From: Alnus glutinosa
Taxonomy: Eukaryota; Streptophyta; Magnoliopsida; Fagales; Betulaceae
DNA length: 64,000 bases
Assembly (NCBI RefSeq): GCF_958979055.1
Contig: NC_084895.1
Location: 1,350,001 to 1,414,000 of the forward strand
Direction: 5' to 3'
The notes below the pieces were generated by a model. It was not told the origin of the DNA, made no database searches, and saw only the letters and a program-made list of their open reading frames with translations. The position numbers were made by a program, and so were the translations under genes. Positions 23,563-34,094 of this stretch are shown here, piece by piece; position 1 is the first letter of the stretch; each line of letters begins with the position of its first letter.

Positions 23563-26277
23563 GGGTTGTTGAATTTAAAAAATGCCTCAAAAAGATTTGG
23601 CTTTGCTATAGTTTGTAGCAAACCCAAAAATTATTGTAGCGGTAGAGTCTGATGTGTGATTTTAAGGGTTTTAGCCAAATTTAGGCTAAAATGCTATTTT
23701 GGCTTTTCCAATGAGAATGCTCTTAAAGAGATAATGTGCAAGTCTTGACCAAGTTTCATCTAGCCTAGTTGGTGAACTCTTTGGTTGTTGTGGATATGGA
23801 TCAATAGTGGGTTAAAAAGGATAGTGTCAGAGCCTCAACATCTATAGTGGGAATAATGATATTTAGTCATTTTATTTTTAAGTTTTGCAAATTTCAATTG
23901 TTAACTATGAAAAGACATGCGATAGACAGTTTGAGGACAAAGAAAGAACCATAGAGGAGCTCATTTCCTTTTTTCTTCATTCTTTGTACTCCTGGACGGC
24001 TGCGTATTTAGCACCTTTAGAGATTAGTTATAGCAATTTCCTTGTATTGCTTTCTTCTTCTTCTTCCTAATTGCATCTCCTGTATACCCCCTGTATACCT
24101 GATTGCGCTTTGCGTTTTTTCTAATAAAATTTTCTACTTACTTATCAAAAAAAAAACTATGAAAAGACATGCAAACACACACAGGGAGGGGGGATAGTTT
24201 TTTGATAAGTAATCGAAATATCATTAAAAGCATAGGGCACCCCCAGGTATACAAGAAGTATACAAGAGAATCTACCTAACTAGTAGGAGCAAAAAAAACA
24301 AGAAAATTATGATAACTAAGCATTAAAGGAGATATAAAAAGCAGTTGTCCAAAGATATTGAGTGTTGAAAATTAAAGACTTAATCTCCTTTAAAGTCCTC
24401 TCACAGTCCTTAAAACTTCTGTTATTTCATTTTCTCTATAAACACCATAAAAGGCACGAAGACACTATCTTCCACGCAGCAGTACTCCAAGTATTGCCGA
24501 CAGTCCACCAAAAAGCATACAAGTCGACTATTTGTTTAGGCATAACCCAAGGAGGGGGGGATAGTTGGTAGCGTTTGCTCCATATTATCCATTCCTGCTT
24601 CTAGATATTGAACTCTGCCCTGTTCAAGTCCTTTAAAATCTTATGAAGTAAGCAGCAAAGAACATTAGGCCTGGTGGTTTATGACACTAGTTGTCCTAGG
24701 TTTGACACTCGATCCTCAAGCCTCATCAGATTTTGATATAACAATGGAATTAGGAGAAACATCGGGTGCACTCATGGTCCATATTCCTTTTTTATTAGTA
24801 ATAGTTGATTTATTGTCAAGAGTGGTTGCACCTAAAGGCGGAGATTCCATTTTCATCTTAGATTGGTGGGTTTTAAGGTATGGAGAAGAACTACCTTTTG
24901 TTGTGTTGGCTGCTTTATGAAAATTTCTGAGAGGGAAGTCTGAATTTGAATACAAGTATAAATACATCAAAAGCTTGCACTGAGCACCTAATCACATTGT
25001 TGGTTATAATCTGACCTAGATCGATTATTTGGAATGGAGAAGTGCCTTAAGTGGAGTGAAGTTTGAACTATATACAATTAGCCCTTTCATCCTATTTTTT
25101 TCCTTTTTGGTGGGGGTGGGGGGTAAAATTGCCCTTCTGACCTTCTAATGAGTCATAATACTGTAGAGGAGACACTGCCGGAAGTGAATGCTCTTTTATT
25201 TTGTTGTATTCTTCCTTTCTCTTGTTATTACTCTCTTAAAATACCTAAAGAAATTTGTATTAAAGAAAGTTTTTGTACATACAGAAGTGCTTTGTATATC
25301 TCAAAAATGTAGAAATATCCCATGTAGTCCCTTCAAGAATTTAAGAAAACCCCCATGTGTCCCTCATAAACATTGAAATATCACCTTTAATCTAATTAAA
25401 AATCTTGAAAAAGAACTTTGATCAACCTCTAAAATTTGAGAAAAACATATGTTTAACTTTCTTTAAATCTTTAAATCTAAAAGTTCTCTTCAAAAATATG
25501 AAAAAACATTTAAGCATTTTCCAGAAGTTAGAGGTAGCAAAACTTTTATGGACAAATATAACAAATTGTCTAAAATGGCATCGTCATGTGCGTGTGGGAC
25601 TATTCAAGCCACCATCTAGAGGTGATTTAGGGATTTTACAAGGATGATGGAGACCGTGAAGAATGTGGTTTGAGCCATAGAAAAGACACCTAGCCTTGCG
25701 ACTTGATGATAAAAATGATCCTGGATAAGGCTAGAGTCCTGGAAAGTGATTAATGTAGCGAACCGGAGTTGGACTTGTTTTTTACCTACATGCCTTGTTA
25801 CTTACAATAACTACCCTTAGACTGAAAAAAATCGTCATTTGTTACAATGTGGAGAGTCCAAATTAGCAAAAGTTTGGAGGACGTTATGTGCGTGTTTGTC
25901 TGATTACTTCCGGACATAAATTTCGATTTGTTTGAACAAGCATTTTGAAAACACCTTGTGGCTATCCTTAGTTCAAAGATGTGGGGTGTTTGTGTCACGG
26001 TGATTTGTTACTCCCTTGGGATAGAAATGAAAAATTCTAGTAGTAGCTATAATTGTGCCTTTGTCAACTTGAAATGTGCCTTGTGCCTGCGTGCTATGTG
26101 TGTGAACACCTGCATGCATAGATATCATTGTTGATAGCTGCAAATCTCATGTAGAGTGGCATTCTCATGCATGTAGTTTGTCGTATATTTTTTTTTTGTC
26201 AGAATTTGGCCCATGAAGGAGCATTCCAGCCTTGGAAGGACTCGTCACGATCAAGAATTATGCCGCAACGTAACTAG
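19197..26277 (+). CDS. Uncharacterised plant protein with four 41-aa acidic repeats
   Basis: I do not recognise this gene. Proposed exons are 19197-20951, 21080-21311, 22661-22743 and 26203-26277, giving 714 aa with phases that join cleanly (0, 1, 0). The start ATG opens MGSDDEYGLRLARRLKRRS. Residues 26-189 are four tandem 41-aa units rich in Asp/Asn (core VGLDEHDNDADDNAR). Two related motifs, DPDYKTFLENV (about 211) and DENYQEFLNCL (about 470), follow, separated by a Ser/Thr/Lys/Arg-rich, probably disordered stretch. Residues 491-540 are duplicated in tandem. The C-terminal part (FRMRLMEILGRPYSKEEYEDLL, then FDFWLKNLAHEGAFQPW) is spread over three exons that keep frame across introns, which argues for a conserved domain. 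Highly charged composition suggests a nuclear protein, an inference only. The exon 1/2 junction is least certain: the acceptor (AAAAAG) is weak. Confidence 0.72.
19272..19763 (+). repeat. Coding minisatellite, 4 x 123 bp (41 codons)
   Basis: Units begin at 19272, 19395, 19518 and 19641. The period is exactly 123 bp so frame is kept. Units 2-4 are nearly identical and unit 1 is more diverged. Confidence 0.95.
20667..20962 (+). repeat. 150-bp in-frame duplication including a splice donor
   Basis: Copy 1 is 20667-20816 and copy 2 is 20817 to about 20962. Both contain CCATTTTGTGATGGATATCG and both end with ATT/GTATGT, so two equivalent donor sites (20802 and 20952) exist 50 codons apart in the same phase. 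Confidence 0.9.
22276..22527. mobile_element. Intronic MITE, hAT-like
   Basis: GGCCTGTTTGGGATT at 22276 pairs with AATCCCAAACAGTCT ending near 22527, in intron 2 of the uncharacterised gene. Internal AAAAAGC/GCTTTTT words are symmetric. The target duplication is unclear (TCTTA on both sides). Confidence 0.55.
23216..23383 (-). pseudogene. Possible gene fragment in intron 3 of the uncharacterised gene
   Basis: One minus-strand frame (23383 to stop at 23216) reads as a balanced protein with strong C/G third positions, for example KDLKPFADDVAYSIAGFSKD then ALPASIKDILPTPAGSSFP. There is no ATG at its start and no upstream continuation. I do not recognise the parent. It may be a captured or retroposed exon; chance cannot be excluded. 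Confidence 0.35.
23527..23562. repeat. (GT)n(GA)n microsatellite
   Basis: Compound GT then GA tract inside the large intron. Confidence 0.9.
23921..24154 (+). mobile_element. 5'-truncated L1-type LINE, plus strand
   Basis: Flanked by a perfect 18-bp target duplication, AACTATGAAAAGACATGC (23903-23920 and 24155-24172). The insert encodes the very end of an L1 ORF2 (DRQFEDKERTIEEL, then LYSWTAA) and ends with TTACTTATC plus an A tail. Confidence 0.9.
24199..24549 (-). mobile_element. 5'-truncated L1-type LINE, minus strand
   Basis: Begins on the plus strand with TTTTTGATAAGTAA (reverse of the L1 tail) and the reverse of GTATACTTCTTGTATACC. The flanks GGAGGGGGGATAGTT (24184-24198) and GGAGGGGGGGATAGTT (about 24551-24566) are a target duplication differing by one G. 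It sits only 44 bp from the previous L1 and points the opposite way. Confidence 0.8.
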
Positions 26278-27751
26278 GAATTTCTCCTCTGATTCTGATG
26301 GCAGTATCTCAAGACTGCATCCATTGTAGCAATCAAGGCTATAATGTGTTCCTTTGGCTTATGGTATAAGCCCTCCAGTGAAAAGAATGTGTGGCAGGTA
26401 TATGGTTTTGTGTCTCTTCACTTCTATGATTTTGTTGTGCATCAAAATTACCCTGAAACCAAGCAGATGTGCATGTTTTGTGTGGGCACTCATATGCAGT
26501 ATTGTATGTAACTTAGTTTTTTGGTTTTTCCTATCAGGCATTATCTTTTAGAGACCTGTTATTCTTCCAACTTTTTTTTTTCAAATTTACCATTAGATCT
26601 GTAGGATCCAAATGTAAGTCCTACATATTCAATGGTAGATTTGAGAAAAATATGGATCGAGTTGGACGGGAATTGGACAGGAGAAGGAAAAATAACATTT
26701 TTTTTTTCATTTTTTTTTTTATGCTAAAAAAAAAAAGGCCTGATTTTGTTCGAGCTGCCCAACACCCAGCAGCCTCTTGTTTCGGGTGCTATGCATTGTT
26801 TATCTAACAATGTGAGGAGGTGCTAAGGCCAGTAGGCCACTCCTTCACAACGTCAAAGGAAGATATGTAATCAATTATTTGATTGTGACTCCTAATCAAA
26901 TGAATAATGTACTATCTTATGTCCAATCGTGCATATTTTTACTTGCTTTCAAACCCCACATGTCTTGAAATGGTGTAATTGGGATGCCTTTCTGCATTGC
27001 AATTATGGCTGATAATTCGTGTTGGCACGTCGAGTTCGAGTTCACCTGCTTAACTCGCCAATTCGTTAATGGTCAATCTTGACATGATCTATTTAGTTAA
27101 ACGGGTCAGACTCTTCAATCTTGTCATGACCAATTTAAATAGGTGATACGACACGATCCATTTAAGAAATTGGTTGTGTTTGGCTGACTTGGCCCATGTA
27201 ATTAATTTAATAAATATGTCGTGTCGGGTTGACCCATTTAATATTGTTGTATAGTGAGGACTATTATCTCTTTTGTAATGGTAGTGTTGGCCAGACAATC
27301 CCTCGGAATTTCAATTTCTTTTGCCAACAGACTCGAAGGAACTTATCTTTCATTTCCATCATCTTTCCTTGTACAAGAACCCAATTTTTTATTTTTCACT
27401 CTTCCTAGACACTTGTAGTGGAAAAATTCAACAATATCTATAGGAACCTTACACAGTGAGAGAGAGACACCATCCAAAGAAAAAAAGAACGAAGACAAGT
27501 TTTTAATAGCAACAAGTCTTAGGTTCTAAAACAATCTTGGCTCAAGTAATGAGGAAGAAGAGATTGAGAGTGGGAGATAAAGAATTGAAGAAAGAGATTT
27601 TCTATACGGGTCAAACAGGTCACCCATGGGAGAAGGGAATTGACTCGATAGTGATTCAAACCCGATTTACCAAATCATAACTCCTTAATTTCATGCTGAG
27701 TTAGTGTAAAGTTCGCAAGTCATATAAAAAATTGTCAATTCTAACTGTAAT
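26278..27751. other. 3' flank of the uncharacterised gene and intergenic DNA
   Basis: 26278 onward is the probable 3' UTR. Near 26590-26650 an inverted repeat pairs AAATTTACCATTAGAT with ATTCAATGGTAGATTT. About 27020-27260 carries GGGTCAGAC/GGGTTGACCC words typical of hAT-derived repeats. No gene supported. Confidence 0.4.
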
Positions 27752-27914
27752 AGGACAATCCATGTGAAAGTATGGACGGTCTCTATTTGCTCAAGCAGGT
27801 GCCCTAACTGTCCAGGTCCATTGATTGGGCTTCCCAAGGTGCCCTAACTGTCCAGGTCCATTGATTGGGCTTCCCAAGCAAATAGGTCTGTCCATGCTCT
27901 CACATGAGTTGTCC
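27752..27914. mobile_element. 163-bp MITE with internal 40-bp tandem duplication
   Basis: Ends AGGACAATCCATGTGAAAG and (reverse) GGACAACTCATGTGAGAG pair over about 45 bp. Flanks AACTGTAAT (27743-27751) and AACTGCAGT (27915-27923) fit a diverged 9-bp target duplication. Inside, a perfect 40-bp unit beginning GTGCCCTAACTGTCCAGG is repeated at 27799 and 27839. Confidence 0.7.
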
Positions 27915-28534
27915 AACTGCAGTGTAATGAAACATCCCTATTGCATGGGATTCTCGTTCCACTTGTCCATCCCAAGTTGACACATCATACATTTGTTGAT
28001 AGACGGAACAAATTGTCAAGATTTCAAATTTGATCTCTTTCTCTACTTTACAATTACCAACAACTAACTAGTTAGCTTATAACTACATTTACTAGAGTGG
28101 GGAAGCTCTAAAGGCTAAAGCCACCAATCTTTTCAATCAAATGGTGTTTCTCCCATGTTAGTAAAGTAAACTTCGGGTACAAGTTTACATAAAAAAGGCT
28201 CTGTATCTAGGGTGGCCATGCCCTTTGATATGTTTCCAATAGATTTTATTATTATTATTATTTAAAGTTAAAATTTGCCCTAAAAGAGTTGGGGAAAAAA
28301 GGATTCTAATATAATTCTCCATGTTTTAGATTAGTGCATTCGGTATTATTTTTCATTTAATTTAACAAAACCTTCCCACACGATGTCTGCACCCTATATA
28401 TTTAAAGAAAACATCCAAAATAATGGAAGAAGTTTCATTTGAAAAACAAAACACAATAATGCAATAGCTTAAGTTTTATTTTCAAAAATAAATGAAAAAA
28501 AGAAAAGAAAAAAGAAAAGAAGGGAGAACTTCAT

Positions 28535-28931
28535 TTAAGGGTATCGAATTATCGGCCTGTTTGACTTAAGATTACTGAACTTCAAAATGTCTCAAACTGT
28601 GATATCCAATTTGCAAAACGTCTCAATAAAAGGTACTTTGTTTGAATTTATCGTTAAATTCTGTCAAAATTCTTAAAATATCCCTATGTTTATTTTTTTA
28701 AACAAGCATTCGTATTTTTTCAAATTTCGTTGAATTCTGAATAATATCTAAATCCTAGCAATTTTTCTCCTAAAAAACAGGAGGGTATTTTGCGAATTTT
28801 GGCAAAATTTAATAGTAAATTCTAACGGAGTACTTGGTATTGAGATGTTTTGAAAATTAAATATCCTAATTTGAAACGTTTTAAAGTTCAGTACTCTTAA
28901 GTCAAATAAGTCGATAGCTCGGCACTCTCAA
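28535..28931. mobile_element. 397-bp MULE-type MITE
   Basis: TGTTTGACTTAAGATTACTG on the left is matched by the inverted CAGTACTCTTAAGTCAAATA on the right. Pairing extends about 100 bp per arm, including GTCTCAATAAAAGGTAC. Flanks GAGAACTTCAT (28524) and GAGAATTTCTT (28932) look like a diverged 11-bp target duplication. Confidence 0.7.
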
Positions 28932-28944
28932 GAGAATTTCTTCT

Positions 28945-30300
28945 TATTCTCCCTAATACAAATTAAGAGGAAAAAAAGAAAAAGAAAAAAAGAAAAGAAA
29001 AGAAAAAAAAGGTGATAAGATAAATACTTTATGACTAGGGCAGAAAAGGCCCACTCATGAAGTTACAAATGTTTGGACTTTGGGTTTTTTTTTCTTTTAC
29101 TAGCCGCAAAAAGCCAACTCGTGAAGTTGCAATGTGTGGACATTGGTACTATTTTCTTTTGTTAACTTTTATATTTATTCCTTTTAGTGGGGCATGCTTC
29201 GTTGGAATTTTATATAATAATTATTTCTTCAAAAAATTAAAAATAATACAATTTTAACTTTGACCTAGACTTTACATTCTAAATGAAACGTTTGTAATAT
29301 TACATATATTATGTTTATTATGTTAATATTTATACACAATAATTATAGAATATTATATTTATAAACCCTATTTTTATACATATATGTTAATAAATATGAA
29401 TACACACAACCGAGTTAACAATTCGAACCGAACGAGTCGAGTTGAACTTATACAAACCGAGCTCACAAGCTTTGTTTAAGTCAAGTTTATACGAGTATGC
29501 CTCATTTAATATACAAGCATTTTATTGTGTTAATGAATGGCTCATTTATTTTTTGAACTGAGATCGAATCAAGTTTAAGCAAGCCGAGTCGAACCAAGTT
29601 CACGAAAAATTGGCTTATCTAACACAGGACTGTATTTAAGTCTAGTCGAGTTGAGTATTGAATGTTCAAGTTTAGTTCATTTAATTTTATTTCGAACATA
29701 AGTCGAGCTCAATCTTATCACGAGCTACTCAATTAACTTATTCATTTCTTATATAAAGTAAATATCATGATTATTTACCTTTCGTAAATTCATACTAATC
29801 CTTAATTAATTAAGTATTATTAAAATGTTATCATTTGAGTTAATTAAATAAATTAAATTGAATCTTAAATAATACAATCTCGAATTTATATGTATGTATA
29901 TAAATTCATTATGCACGTATACAAATTACGAGTGTGCATATACACGCATTTAACCACACACACACTCACAAACATATTCATGTACACACAAATCTATAAA
30001 ACTAAATTTGTAACAATAATTCAAGTTATATCTATTATATTAGGAAGATAATTCATTTTTATTTAAGATATTCTTATTACAAAAATTAAAATAATACGAA
30101 AAAAATTTATAAAAATGAAACTATAGGAGTTTACACAAACTTATCTGAGTCAAGTCGAGTTTATATGAATATGTCTCGTTTAATATTGAAATATATTATT
30201 GTGTTCACGAACGATTCAGTTATTATTTGAACCGAGACCGAATCAAATTTAATCGAGTTGAGCTCACAAGCGGCTGGCCTATCTTACACCTCTGGCACTA
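28945..30300. other. Intergenic DNA with repeated CGAGT/GAGCTC-rich remnants
   Basis: Two related blocks, about 29400-29770 and 30120-30290, share AACCGAG, GAGTCGAGTTGA and TTTATACGAGTATG words, also found near 59870-60050. They look like diverged copies of a non-autonomous element, with A/T-rich DNA between. No gene supported. Confidence 0.4.
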
Positions 30301-30411
30301 GTTATTACTCTTTCTTTTATCTTTCTTCTGTTTATTTTGCTAAAACGACGCCGTTCATGTGGTAGTGAATTTACCTTGATACCCCTAGATCACATGGAAA
30401 TGGATAGGGAC

Positions 30412-30420
30412 TATATATAA
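30412..30420 (+). promoter_or_regulatory. Probable TATA box of the FRL3-like gene
   Basis: TATATATAA about 3.7 kb before the start codon, followed by a C/T-rich leader-like stretch (30440-30540). The palindromic motif AACGACGCCGTT lies about 70 bp upstream. Assignment assumes a leader intron ending at TCTCCAG (34084). Confidence 0.45.
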
Positions 30421-30689
30421 GCCCAATTGCCTCATTTACCAAACCCTTTCGCGTTGGCTGCTTTGCTGCCGTCAGGGGCATTTCGCAGACCTCACACACC
30501 CTTTCTCTCTTTCTCCCACATTTCACTTTAGCTTTTCAGTCACGGACCAGACTGTAATCTCCATGATCTGAGAGGCAAGTATTCATTCCACAACTCGGTA
30601 GCTCTCTTATTAGTCCCTTTTGGATTTACTGCGATGATCAGATCTTGCTTGAATTCGCTACATAGGGTATGAAGTTGTGTGGGTTGTTG

Positions 30690-31975
30690 GGCGTTTTGGT
30701 TGGTAGGGGTTGTCTTTCTATGCATTCTGCCTTAAATTTATCTGATTGGTTGCGAAGAGAATTTGGACGGATCGAGTTTTGGGTCTAGTGTTTGGGTGTT
30801 GGAAAATGAACTTTTGGGGGTTGTTTTGGTATTTAATTTTTAGGGTTTTTGGGTGGTAGTTTGTTTTAAGCTGCATTTTGCTCTAAATTTCACTGATTGG
30901 TTGCCAAGAGAATTTTAGGCTGAGTTTTACTCTTGCATCGATCAGTTGGGGCGGATCGGGTTTTGGGTCTAGGGTGTGGACTTTGGCAAATGAGAACTTC
31001 TGGGGTTGTTTTGGTGTTTGGTTTTTGGGGTTTTTGATTGGTAGCTGTTGTTTTTCTTGATTTTTTCTTTAAATTTCTCTGATTGGTTGTGAAGAGGATT
31101 TGAAGGGATCGGGTTTTGGTTCTAGTGTTTGGATGTTAGAAAATGAACTTGTGGGGGTTGTTTTGGTGTTAAATTTTTGGGGTTTTCAGGCAGTGGTTGT
31201 TTTTCTGCTGCATTTTTCCCTAAATTTAACCGATTGGTTGCGAAGTGAATTTTATTTCCATATTGATCGGTTGGAACGGATTGGGTCTTGGGACTAGGTT
31301 GTGGATTTTGGCAAATGGTGTTTAATTTTTGGGGTTTTGGTTGGTAGCTGTGGTTTTTCTTGCCTTTTGTCCTAAATTTCTCTGATTGGCTGCGAAGAGA
31401 ATATGGGCTGAGCTTTATTCTCATATCAATCTGTTGGGATGGATTAGGGTTTGGATTTTGGCAAATGAACTTGTGGGGTTTTGGTATTTAATATTTAGGT
31501 TTTTTTAATGGTAGTTGTTTGTCTGCATTTTGCTCCAAATTTCTCTGATTGTGTGCGAAGAGATTTGGGGTGCACTTTTGCTCTCTTATCGGTCTGTCGG
31601 GACCGATCGGGTTTTGTTTCTAGGGTTTGATTTTGGCAAATGAACGTGTGGGATTGTTTTGGTATTTAATTTTTAGGGTTTTTTCATTGGTAGTTATTTT
31701 TCTCTACATTTTGCCTTAAATTTCTCTGATTGGTTGCGAAGAGAATGTTGGCGGAGTTCTACTTTGGTATCGATCAGTTGGGGCCAACTGGGTTTTGGGT
31801 CTAGGGTGTGGATCTTGGCAAATAAACTTGTGGGGTTGTTTTGGTTTTTAATATTTAGGGTTTTTGGTTGGTAGTTGTTGTTTTCCTCTTCATTTTGCCC
31901 CAAAATTTCTTTGTTTGGTTGCTAAGAGAATTTGGACGGATTGGGTTTTGGGTCTAGGGTTTGGATTTTGATTCT
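30690..31975 (+). repeat. Eight-copy degenerate tandem array in the probable FRL3 leader intron
   Basis: The word CTGATTGG (or a variant) recurs at 30742, 30893, 31079, 31231, 31382, 31545, 31726 and 31911. Unit length is about 151-163 bp or about 181-186 bp; longer units carry an extra segment with ATCGATCAGTTGGG. Other shared words are GGGTTTTGGGTCTAGGG, TTTTGGCAAATGAAC and TTTTTAGGGTTTTT. The plus strand is T/G-rich throughout. Open frames across it are incidental. Confidence 0.9.
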
Positions 31976-32770
31976 TCTTTGCGTGTGTATGAAATTTAAG
32001 CCTTTTTTTTTGGGTTGAATTAGTAGTTCTGGTTGGTTGAGTTGTGTGTTGTTCTTTTGGAAACATTGTCCGCGTGGTTCAGGGAGTTATTTTGCAATTT
32101 CCCTTTGATTATTCATAAATGATCAATTTGAAAAATGTGCTGTTGGTATTAATGCATTAAACATGTAGTTTGTAAATGAAACCTTGTAAAATTTTCTACT
32201 GTGTTTTTAATTATCAGTGAATAGTGGTGTTAAGACATGTTCACTGGAGGTTGTGTAGTTATTTTGGAGCTAATTTCCTTGAATTCTTAAATTGCTTTTC
32301 AAAATCATTAGTACACTCCGCAAGAATTGTAAACACTTATTCAGCTGTTTTGAATGTTATGTAGCCAAGTTGTGAAACAAGGGAGTAGAGATCGCATCAT
32401 TTTGCAATGGCTTGACTCCTTGAGGGTTTGGGACCAAACCCTTTCCAGTCAAGTTGAAAATAAGCAATACAATAAGTTTTCTTAAGGAAAGGTTTAAAAG
32501 ATCTTCTTTTGTGGAAATCTCGATCTTTTTTGAAATTGTTTAGAATTGCTTTTGCAAGCTTGTTCTTGCCTCCCACCTCCTCCCAAATTAACTTAGGTCC
32601 CACCTTCAATTGCTTATAGTCTTGAGAGATTTGTAGAGAATATCTTAACCTAGTGTAATCTATCAAGTTAGAAATCGATTGTGCTCCAATGACAACAGAA
32701 CCTCTTTTTGGAATAGTGTGCCTAATGGTCAGTGTTTTGTCATAGGGGTACTGGGATTGTTCTGGTTTAT

Positions 32771-32971
32771 GGTCATTTAAGTAGTTGTGCTCAAGATTAT
32801 CTGGAAGGTCATTTCAATGAGATTGGTTTATTACTTATCAAAAAAAAGATTGTCTGAAAGGTCATTTAAGTAGTTGTGCTCAAGATTATCTGGAAGGTCA
32901 TTTCAATGAGATTGGTTTATTACTTATCAAAAAAAAGATTGTCTGGAAGGTCATTTAAGTAGTTGTGCTCT
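32771..32971 (+). repeat. 89-bp tandem repeat, two copies plus a partial third
   Basis: Units start with GGTCATTTAAGTAGTTGTG at 32771, 32860 and 32949. Each full unit contains TTACTTATCAAAAAAAAG, which looks like the tail of an L1 element. Confidence 0.9.
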
Positions 32972-34094
32972 GGAGAGTCTTTTCCAGCATTGCAGTGCTA
33001 CATATAGCTGGAGTGAAAAAATAAATGACCATTTCTAAGTTGAGGTGTGCACTGCTTGGTAGGAAATTGCTGAACTGGGACCAGCCACTGCTGTTAGTTT
33101 GTGTATTTGTATTATGGTGTTATTCTGCAATTTTCCATGTGATTCTTTTGTTACCAGCACATGCAAATTTTTCTCTAGATCAATCTGCTGATCCCCATTC
33201 TCTACATTAGGGTTGGGTTTACTTGTACCAAGCAGTTAATAGGCGTCCTCGTACTGAGATTCTAGCTACTGAGCCAGATCCAGCACTTGATATCCATGGG
33301 GTTACTGAGGTTTAGCATAGTGGTTTTGTTAGATATAAAATGTGATCTGCTCTCGGTATTACAATCAGTGCCTTGTTCGCATGTGTTAGTGGTTTGTGAG
33401 GGTCAACAATATTCCCTTTCCAAGCTTACAAAGTGCTTGATACTACATGCCATAGCTAAACCTGAGCATTTCCAACAAGTGCTTGATACTAACTGATTGT
33501 TATCATTTTTGTTGCATTTCCCATCCAGAAGAGCTAATTTGTGGTTAGTCGTCTAAGGTGGGTGTGAAATATAGCTGTTGCTTAGTACCACCAATTGTCA
33601 CCCTTAAACTATCCTTCAATTTGGTAAATGGAGAGTTGCTCTATCCATTTTTGGATTTGTCAGGTTATCTATGCAGCTAATCCATTCTATCAATGAATGT
33701 AGATCTACTCTTCAGTCAATGAATCAAGTGATGTTGAATACTTCATGTGCACAAAAGACTTTTAATATGTTCAACTATGCTAATATTTAACGCAACATTA
33801 AGTGATCCATATCTGGTCAATGTACTTGGTTGAAGCAACCCATAAACCCCTTATTCCCTATTTCTGAAAACACTTAATGAAATGAGTATGGCCCTTGCAT
33901 TAACCATCTTTATGAAATTTATGTGGTAGATACTAGATTGTTGTGCACTCATACTATAGGAATGGGAACTTTGTCTCTTATGGTTCTCGCATCTTTTAGT
34001 AGTAATAGTTTTTGACACTTTCCCCTATCTTTTCTTTTCCTTTTTTTTTGTTTTTTTTTTCTCTTGCTTTTTTATTATCTCCAGATCCTCTGCC

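Noticed and set aside
31100-31903. Open frames in the FRL3 leader array
   Set aside because: Repeat-derived and not maintained from unit to unit.
4528-32971. Spaced short repeats as possible CRISPR arrays
   Set aside because: Repeats are contiguous tandem units without unique spacers, and the genome is a plant.
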